Origin: Gemmatimonadota bacterium
GTDB lineage: Bacteria; Gemmatimonadota; Gemmatimonadetes; Gemmatimonadales; Gemmatimonadaceae
Direction: 5' to 3'
Assembly: GCA_947475795.1 (NCBI GenBank)
Contig: CANJOX010000068.1
Coordinates: 1 to 11,403 of the forward strand
Length of the DNA stretch: 11,403 bases
Shown: positions 1-4,588 of the stretch, piece by piece
Layout of the letters: each line of letters opens with the position of its first letter
Position numbering within the stretch: position 1 is the stretch's first letter
Notes under the pieces: generated by a model
Database searches by the model: none
What the model saw: only the letters and a program-made list of their open reading frames with translations
Told to the model about the DNA's origin: nothing
Program-made: the position numbers and the translations under genes

Positions 1-103
1 ACTGAAGGCCGCGTAGTTCCTTTCAATTACGCGTCCACTTTATCGGGGTAAGTCCATTGTGAAGCATCCCTCATGGCGTCGGTGTGCGTGATACTTACTA
101 CCC

Positions 104-127
104 GCCAGACACCATGGCCAGACACCA
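104..127. repeat. 11 bp direct repeat, 2 bp apart
   Basis: The 11-base word GCCAGACACCA occurs at 104-114 and again at 117-127, separated by TG, giving a 13 bp period. It lies about 45 bases beyond the stop codon of the minus-strand VanZ-like gene. It may be a small operator or a chance slippage duplication. No function can be assigned. Confidence 0.5.
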
Positions 128-135
128 CGCGGTCA

Positions 136-158
136 GCAGGCGCCCGGACTGTGCCTGC
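136..158 (-). terminator. Hairpin downstream of the VanZ-like gene
   Basis: An inverted repeat GCAGGCGC / GTGCCTGC (136-143 and 151-158) can form an 8-pair stem with one G-U wobble and a 7-base loop. It sits 12 bases beyond the stop codon of the minus-strand gene, where a terminator would be expected. No T-run follows on the minus strand, so it is not a classic intrinsic terminator. It could instead protect the 3' end of the transcript. Confidence 0.35.
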
Positions 159-170
159 CGGTGCCGCGGC

Positions 171-1511
171 TCAGCGGAACGGACTGACCGGGCGCGCGAT
201 GGGACGGCTCGCGGGTCCGCTGACCACCGGTCCGTTGCCTACCGGTCCACTCTGCGCAGCAATGCCGGTCGCCGCGGCCGCTGCGGGCATCGTGCGGATG
301 CTCCGGCGGATCAGGGCGCGGACGTGGTCGCGCTGCAGGGTGTACAGGCGACCACCCACCGCTGCTGCCGCCGTACTGAGTACGGCGAGGAGCACACTCG
401 CGGGGCGGCCGTTCAGGAATGCGGTGGCCACGGCCAGTAGGACAGCCAGCAGCCCCGCCCGCCCCGCTACCCGCACGGCCAACGCCCCCGTGTCCTCCAC
501 GACGCGTCCATCCCATTCGGCGAGCCCGTACCCCACCAGCGTGAACGCGGCGAGCTGCTCCAGGGGACGAAAGATCTGCGCCGTGGAGAGCGATTCTGCG
601 GGGAGCAGCCCTGCCACCCCGGGCCATGGCCACCCGATGTCGTGCCACGGCCAGCCGGCCGCCCCGATCAAATAGAGCAGCACGATCGGGGCAATAGCCA
701 CCAGCGTGGGCCGCTCAAAACGCCGAGTCGTGTGATGCTCACCGTATCGTGACGCGATGCTGGCGCGTATATGTGAAATGAAAACCATGAGTACGGTGGA
801 CGTGGCGATCAGCCGCGGATCGCGCACGGTGCCCGGAATGAGCACGACGGCGCACCAGACGAGGCAGGTGGCCCAGAGCCAGGGCATGGTGCGGCGCGCC
901 CGGTCGGCCAATACGGCGCCGTGGACGGTGCCGAGGATGAGCGCGGCCGCGGCGCCGACCGGCAGGACCAGCCACGCCCGGGCGGTGCCGGCACTCGCGA
1001 GGCCGATGAGCCACGCTAGCGGGACGAGCAGATAGGCCAACCCCATCACCGGGAGCTCGACCGCGAGCGTGCGCACCGTGCGTTCGCTCTCGCGTGACGC
1101 GCTCAGGCGCCGGAAGCTGGCGGCGCCCAGCACCGCGCCCAGCGTCCCCGACACCACGTCGACGGGGGACGCGTGCCGCGACGGCTCGAGGCACTGCAGC
1201 GTCTCGATCAGGATGCCGAGCCCCGCGGCCCCCCACGTTACCCACCCCCAGCGGACCCCGGCTCCCCGCGGGCGGGAGAGCTGATACAGGAACCCGAGGG
1301 GCGCGAGCCTCAACCCGTGCATCGCCACGTCCCACGGCCTGACGGCGAGGTCGAGGCCGTGGGTGATGTCCCACGTGAACGCAAACGGGGCCAGCGTGAC
1401 GACCAGCGTGACCGCGGTGAGGTACGCGAGCAGGGCGGTCCCGAGTCGGGCGCCGGTGCGGTCGGTGGTGCGGCGTGGGCGGTGTGCGGCCGGAAAAATG
1501 ACGGGGGTCAT
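171..1511 (-). CDS. VanZ-like polytopic membrane protein
   Basis: A 446-residue membrane protein with about ten hydrophobic segments. The N-terminal third matches the VanZ-like family: a first membrane helix (about residues 24-46), then LRLAPLGFLYQLSRPRG, then E103-T-L-Q106 and SRHASPVDVVSG (about 111-122) leading into GTLGAVLG. The family usually has Asn after the Asp-Val pair; here it is Ser121. VanZ of the Tn1546 vancomycin cluster confers low-level teicoplanin resistance, but most VanZ-like proteins have no known function, so resistance should not be inferred. The remaining 300 or so residues add further membrane helices, making the protein much longer than a stand-alone VanZ of about 160 residues. 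In-frame ATGs lie at 1574, 1532 and 1511. I chose 1511 because GATACT, a -10-like hexamer, ends 7 bases before it, and because the 1574 start falls inside a conserved regulatory element. None has a Shine-Dalgarno sequence. The gene is divergent from the Ig-like lipoprotein gene. Family call fairly sure; start uncertain. Confidence 0.75.
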   Translation of the reverse strand: MTPVIFPAAHRPRRTTDRTGARLGTALLAYLTAVTLVVTLAPFAFTWDITHGLDLAVRPWDVAMHGLRLAPLGFLYQLSRPRGAGVRWGWVTWGAAGLGILIETLQCLEPSRHASPVDVVSGTLGAVLGAASFRRLSASRESERTVRTLAVELPVMGLAYLLVPLAWLIGLASAGTARAWLVLPVGAAAALILGTVHGAVLADRARRTMPWLWATCLVWCAVVLIPGTVRDPRLIATSTVLMVFISHIRASIASRYGEHHTTRRFERPTLVAIAPIVLLYLIGAAGWPWHDIGWPWPGVAGLLPAESLSTAQIFRPLEQLAAFTLVGYGLAEWDGRVVEDTGALAVRVAGRAGLLAVLLAVATAFLNGRPASVLLAVLSTAAAAVGGRLYTLQRDHVRALIRRSIRTMPAAAAATGIAAQSGPVGNGPVVSGPASRPIARPVSPFR

Positions 1512-1518
1512 GCGTCGG

Positions 1519-1524
1519 AGTATC
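1519..1524 (-). promoter_or_regulatory. -10-like hexamer before the VanZ-like gene
   Basis: On the minus strand GATACT is followed by seven bases and then ATG at 1511. A -10 box at this distance would place the transcript start at or next to the start codon, giving a leaderless mRNA. I see no good -35 box. A very similar 16-base word (12 of 16 identical) precedes the ABC-F start at 9889. Confidence 0.35.
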
Positions 1525-1571
1525 GGCGCCATAGCGCCGGCGCGCGACCGTGCTCCGCCGGCGTGTGCGTG

Positions 1572-1640
1572 CATTGGCGGTGGAAAAACGAGTCGTTGCG
1601 GCGCAGTTGACTCCCCGTAGCAGCGCGGGTTGAGGGGTGC
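1572..1640 (+). promoter_or_regulatory. Shared upstream element, copy 1
   Basis: This 69-base stretch aligns without gaps to 4282-4350, with 50 identical bases. The conserved boxes are ATTGRCGGTGGRAAAAC (1573-1589), GTTGACTC (1606-1613, one mismatch nearby) and GCGGGTTGAG (1625-1634); the bases between the first two boxes are poorly conserved. It ends 73 bases before the chosen start of the Ig-like lipoprotein gene and lies in the divergent interval with the VanZ-like gene. Box conservation with fixed spacing suggests a promoter or operator rather than a decayed coding duplication. GGAAAAAC followed after 16 bases by GTTGAC resembles an ECF-sigma promoter (inference). Direct GTTGA repeats 23 bp apart also fit a SARP-type operator. 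Confidence 0.6.
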
Positions 1641-1705
1641 ACGGTACCATCGGATGACGCACGCGTCTGCGAGTGCCCTGTCGCGTGACTTTCACTTGTG
1701 TATTC

Positions 1706-1709
1706 GGAG
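1706..1709 (+). promoter_or_regulatory. Ribosome binding site deciding the lipoprotein start
   Basis: GGAG ends four bases before the ATG at 1714. The alternative in-frame starts, TTG 1630 (inside the conserved element) and ATG 1654, have no comparable sequence, which is why 1714 was chosen. The spacing is short, so initiation may be modest. Confidence 0.45.
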
Positions 1710-1713
1710 CTGC

Positions 1714-4197
1714 ATGCCGTATTCCAGAAAGCGAACGCCCAACGATGATGCAGGTGTGCGCCCCGCAGGTGTGCGCCCCGCAGGTGTGCGCCCCGCAGGT
1801 GTGCGCCCCGCATGGCGACGCTATGCACTGTGTGGTGCCTTCGTGCTCTTCGCGGCCTGCGGTGGCGGTGAGAGCGCGACGGGAACGCCCACGACCCCGC
1901 CCACCCCACCATCGGTCAGTGTGGTGGCGTCGGTGGCGGTCTCTCCGGCCTCGGCGTCCGTCACCGTCGGTGCGACGGTCGCACTCACGGCGACGGTCCG
2001 CGACGCGAGCGGGAACGAACTCGCCGGGAAGACGGTGCAGTGGACGTCGGGCAACGTGGCCGTGGCGACGGTGTCGTCGAGCGGGACGGTCACGGGGCTC
2101 AGCGCAGGCCCGGTGACGATCACGGCGTCGGTGGACGGGAAGTCGGGTGGCGCGAGTGTGACCGTGATTGCAGCACTTGTCAGTGGTAAGCTCGTCGTCG
2201 GTGCCGACAGCGCCCGGCCAAGCGAGATCATCACGCTGCAGCCAGAGGGTCCGACGGGCGCGCTTCCAGATTCCGTCACCGGCCTCATCGGCACCACGGA
2301 ATTTCGTGCCATCCGGCTGACCGACACCACACTTGCCGGCTACGTACCGATGGCGGCGGCAGGTCGGCAGGATGTCCGATTTGTCATCGCAGGCCGCACC
2401 TATGTCGGGCAGTTGACGGTGCGCGCTCCACTCGTGATCGCTGATCCCTCCGCCACCGCCACTACTCTTTTCGACCGCCTTGGCGTGCGCTTCACGGCGC
2501 TCGAACGATCGCTCGTCAGCGGCGACCTCAATTCGCTCGATACCGCCGGCGTGCGACGCTACATCACCAACGGCCGCGCGAGCGTGGCGAGTGCGCGCAG
2601 TCAGTTCAATTCCCTCTCCGCCGACGAGAAGTCCGGCGCGATCCGGGTGATCGCGGCCGAATTGGCGGCCGTGGGCCTCGACGCGTCGGCGCCGGTCGCG
2701 CTGCGCGCGGCGGCGGTGCAGGCGGGAGTCTGCGATGCGGTCGCTTCGTTCGCGACGTGCACCGCGCTGGAGGACGCGCGACTCGCCACGCGTGCATTGG
2801 CGATCGAGATCGGTCTCTGCAGTGCGAAGGTGATCGGCAGTGCCGGCGTGACGGCCACTCTGGGCGGTGTCATCTTCGGAGTCACCGCCGGCGTCACCAC
2901 GTGGTGGCTGGGCGGCGCCGCTGCATCCCCGGGCGTTGTGGCGGGGATCAAGGTCGGTGCAGCGCTCGGCGCCGTCCTCGGTGCCGGCTGGTGCGTAACC
3001 GACGTCCTGACGAAGCTCAGTGAAGCGGCCAAGGCGTCGGTAAACGCAGTACTCGTCGCCGCGGGCGTCGAGCCGCAGCAGTTCCAGTCAGCAACCAGCA
3101 GCACAAAATCGTCGACTGCCATCGCACCACAGGATTTCATTGTCGGCGTGGCCAAGCCGATCGCGGTATACGCAGACATCAGCTCCCTCTCCGCCGCCGA
3201 TGCCAACGGCCCGCCGTTCGTCGCGGCAATCGTCACGGAGTTCAACAGCGCCGCCGCGAAGTGGAACGCACTGCGTACGCGCTTTCCGTCGCTGGACTTT
3301 CCGCTGCTCGCGCTACCGGCCTCACCGCGCACGCTCGTGCGGAAGAAGGTACCGGGCACGTATCTGCGCGTGGGCAGCATCGCGCCGAGCGTCGTCACCT
3401 CGACGGCGTCGGGCGACAGTATCTGGCTCGTCACCTTCCTCAATCCACCGCAGGGTGATGACCTTAACCTCAGCTTCAACGTGCGGCTCATCATTCCGAA
3501 CCTGCCCGATCAGCAGCGGCCGCTGACGGGGCTTCTCCGGCCCGCCCGCTACACGGTGAGGTCGCTGGCGGTCTCCCCGATCACGGACTCCGTTCGCGTG
3601 CGTGGCGTCAACACCGTGTCGTGGACCGCTCGCGATTCCTCCGGCGATGTGCTCTCCGACTCCCTGCTCGTTGGCCGACGACCCGCGTGGACGTCGGCAG
3701 ATCCGTCGATTGCCACGGTGATCAACTGCTGCGGAGTCGTCTCGGGTGTGGCGGTGGGGACCACCGCGATCACCGCACGGCTTGAGGAGGGCAGCTCGGT
3801 GCAGATTCTCAAAGTGTTGCTGGACGTCACGGGGACCTACACGCTCAAGACCCTCAACGGCAGGGCGATTCCCGGCGAGACGTACAGAGACTCGACGTAC
3901 GTGATCAACACGGCGGGCGGGGGCCTCACGCTCACTGCGGATTACACCTTCGGCTTCAGCGTGTCGGCGACTGGCCGGAATCTCAAGAACACCCAAACGT
4001 TCGACGAGGGCGCCGCCGGCGGCGGAACGTATACCGTGTCCGGGAACACGATCAGCTTCTTCGTAGTGCCCAAGGTCGGCGAGAATTTGGTCAACGTGGG
4101 CACGGCCACCTTGGTTGGCAATCGCTTGACGCTCGCGTTCAGTGCCCGTGATTCCGAGGGAGAGGTAGTGAGCGGCGTCGCGGTGGTGGACCGGTAA
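1714..4197 (+). CDS. Large lipoprotein with Ig-like (Big2) domains
   Basis: An 827-residue probable outer-envelope lipoprotein. The N-terminus carries four AGVRP repeats (residues 13-32), twin Arg 35-36, a hydrophobic stretch and a lipobox-like LFAAC with the lipid-acceptor Cys at residue 49 (Phe at -3 is not the usual residue). A Pro/Thr linker leads into a Big2-type Ig-like domain (about 70-151) with the typical SPASASVTVGATVALTA opening and the VATVSSSGTVTGLSAG turn. The middle is mostly helical and has several Cys; residues about 373-428 form a Gly/Ala-rich hydrophobic stretch. A second Big2-like domain (about 613-705) carries adjacent Cys672-Cys673. The C-terminus (about 707-827) opens GTYTLKTLNG and alternates like a small beta barrel; this type is common at the end of small secreted proteins but unnamed to me. 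Function unknown; adhesion or surface display is a guess. It shares an upstream element with the regulator gene that follows it. Starts at 1654 or 1630 cannot be excluded. Confidence 0.8.
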   Translation: MPYSRKRTPNDDAGVRPAGVRPAGVRPAGVRPAWRRYALCGAFVLFAACGGGESATGTPTTPPTPPSVSVVASVAVSPASASVTVGATVALTATVRDASGNELAGKTVQWTSGNVAVATVSSSGTVTGLSAGPVTITASVDGKSGGASVTVIAALVSGKLVVGADSARPSEIITLQPEGPTGALPDSVTGLIGTTEFRAIRLTDTTLAGYVPMAAAGRQDVRFVIAGRTYVGQLTVRAPLVIADPSATATTLFDRLGVRFTALERSLVSGDLNSLDTAGVRRYITNGRASVASARSQFNSLSADEKSGAIRVIAAELAAVGLDASAPVALRAAAVQAGVCDAVASFATCTALEDARLATRALAIEIGLCSAKVIGSAGVTATLGGVIFGVTAGVTTWWLGGAAASPGVVAGIKVGAALGAVLGAGWCVTDVLTKLSEAAKASVNAVLVAAGVEPQQFQSATSSTKSSTAIAPQDFIVGVAKPIAVYADISSLSAADANGPPFVAAIVTEFNSAAAKWNALRTRFPSLDFPLLALPASPRTLVRKKVPGTYLRVGSIAPSVVTSTASGDSIWLVTFLNPPQGDDLNLSFNVRLIIPNLPDQQRPLTGLLRPARYTVRSLAVSPITDSVRVRGVNTVSWTARDSSGDVLSDSLLVGRRPAWTSADPSIATVINCCGVVSGVAVGTTAITARLEEGSSVQILKVLLDVTGTYTLKTLNGRAIPGETYRDSTYVINTAGGGLTLTADYTFGFSVSATGRNLKNTQTFDEGAAGGGTYTVSGNTISFFVVPKVGENLVNVGTATLVGNRLTLAFSARDSEGEVVSGVAVVDR
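1751..1810 (+). repeat. Perfect 4 x 15 bp tandem repeat in the lipoprotein leader
   Basis: The unit CAGGTGTGCGCCCCG occurs four times with no mismatch (1751-1765, 1766-1780, 1781-1795, 1796-1810), followed by CA of a broken fifth copy. Because the unit is 15 bases, gain or loss of copies keeps the reading frame and changes the protein by one AGVRP block each time. It lies just before the signal peptide. Perfect identity suggests recent expansion and a slippage-prone site. Confidence 0.95.
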
Positions 4198-4215
4198 GCC
4201 TCCCGCCGGTCACCC

Positions 4216-4249
4216 TCCACCGCACCCGGGCGCGGCAGGCAACGGTGGA
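4216..4249 (+). terminator. Weak stem-loop behind the lipoprotein gene
   Basis: TCCACCG (4216-4222) and CGGTGGA (4243-4249) form a 7-pair stem around a 20-base GC-rich loop, starting 18 bases after the stop codon. There is no T-run, and the loop is long, so this is only a possible terminator or 3'-end stabiliser. Confidence 0.25.
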
Positions 4250-4258
4250 CGCGACTGG

Positions 4259-4275
4259 ATGCGTAATCATCGCAT
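4259..4275. repeat. Small inverted repeat beside element copy 2
   Basis: ATGCG and CGCAT (4259-4263 and 4271-4275) flank the AT-rich spacer TAATCAT, six bases before the second copy of the shared upstream element. Size and symmetry fit a dimeric repressor or activator half-site pair, but five-base arms are common by chance. Copy 1 has no matching palindrome. Confidence 0.25.
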
Positions 4276-4281
4276 GCCGCC

Positions 4282-4350
4282 GATTGACGGTGGGAAAACT
4301 CCCGGGTGGGGCGACGTTGACTCTCGGTCGCAGAGCGGGTTGAGCGGCGG
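4282..4350 (+). promoter_or_regulatory. Shared upstream element, copy 2
   Basis: Second copy of the 69-base element at 1572-1640. Its boxes are ATTGACGGTGGGAAAAC (4283-4299), GTTGACTC (4316-4323) and GCGGGTTGAG (4335-4344). The distance from GGGAAAAC to GTTGAC is 16 bases in both copies, and the two GTTGA words are 23 bp apart in both. It lies 238 bases before the chosen start of the SARP-type regulator gene. Placement in front of the regulator suggests autoregulation or shared control with the lipoprotein gene. Confidence 0.6.
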
Positions 4351-4384
4351 CGGGGAACTACACAATCGAGATCAGTTCGAGTGG

Positions 4385-4405
4385 ATTCCGGTACGGGAAT
4401 TTTTT
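4385..4405 (+). terminator. Hairpin plus T6 in the leader of the regulator gene
   Basis: ATTCC (4385-4389) pairs with GGAAT (4396-4400) around a 6-base loop and runs into six T residues (4400-4405). The stem is short and has only two G-C pairs, so it is a weak candidate. It lies 188 bases after the lipoprotein stop codon and downstream of element copy 2. It could end lipoprotein read-through, or attenuate a transcript that begins at the element. Confidence 0.3.
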
Positions 4406-4577
4406 GGGTGACGGGATAACACCCGCCATCAACCACACACTGTCGGTGTCGCGCGGCGTAACGCCGTCAGGCGTCGCGCCACGCCGTTCCCGGACGTGGA
4501 ACTCGCGTTGTGCGAACCGTTATGTCCGTGCGTGTTTGTCCCGTCGTCGCCCCCGCGCGTCGGCGTGTGTCGCACGC

Positions 4578-4583
4578 TATTAT
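4578..4583 (+). promoter_or_regulatory. -10-like TATTAT before the regulator start
   Basis: TATTAT is the best -10-like hexamer in a very GC-rich stretch and ends five bases before the ATG at 4589. It would give a transcript starting at about the start codon. No -35 match was seen at the usual distance. It could act as a second promoter besides the distant element at 4282-4350. Confidence 0.4.
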
Positions 4584-4588
4584 CGGAA

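Larger units (their letters stand above)
1..170. other. Left-edge region without a convincing gene
   Basis: I see no protein gene I can support here. Reading frames that cross this stretch continue antisense through the VanZ-like gene and have the Arg/Pro/Ala-rich, low-complexity look of shadow frames. The region holds an 11-base direct repeat and a GC-rich hairpin just behind the stop codon of the minus-strand gene, both listed separately. The first 60 bases are less GC-rich than the rest, as intergenic DNA often is; a promoter for a gene to the left is possible but I cannot point to one. Confidence 0.5.

Noticed and set aside
739..1695. 318-codon minus-strand frame overlapping the VanZ-like gene
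   Set aside because: Overlaps the membrane protein in another frame; composition is almost all Arg, Pro, Ala, His and it spans the regulatory interval.
1508..1912. RGAHL repeats on the minus strand resembling pentapeptide-repeat proteins
   Set aside because: Only the translation of the 15 bp tandem repeat in an antisense frame; the pentapeptide pattern does not match A(D/N)LXX and stops after four copies.
4406..4424. GGGTG/CACCC inverted repeat next to the T-run as a minus-strand terminator
   Set aside because: On the minus strand the hairpin is followed by A residues, not T, and no minus-strand gene ends here.
4496..4588. N-terminal extension of the regulator from GTG 4496
   Set aside because: The added 31 residues are Cys/Pro-rich and unlike the SARP domain start; ATG 4589 with an upstream TATTAT is a better start, although not proven.
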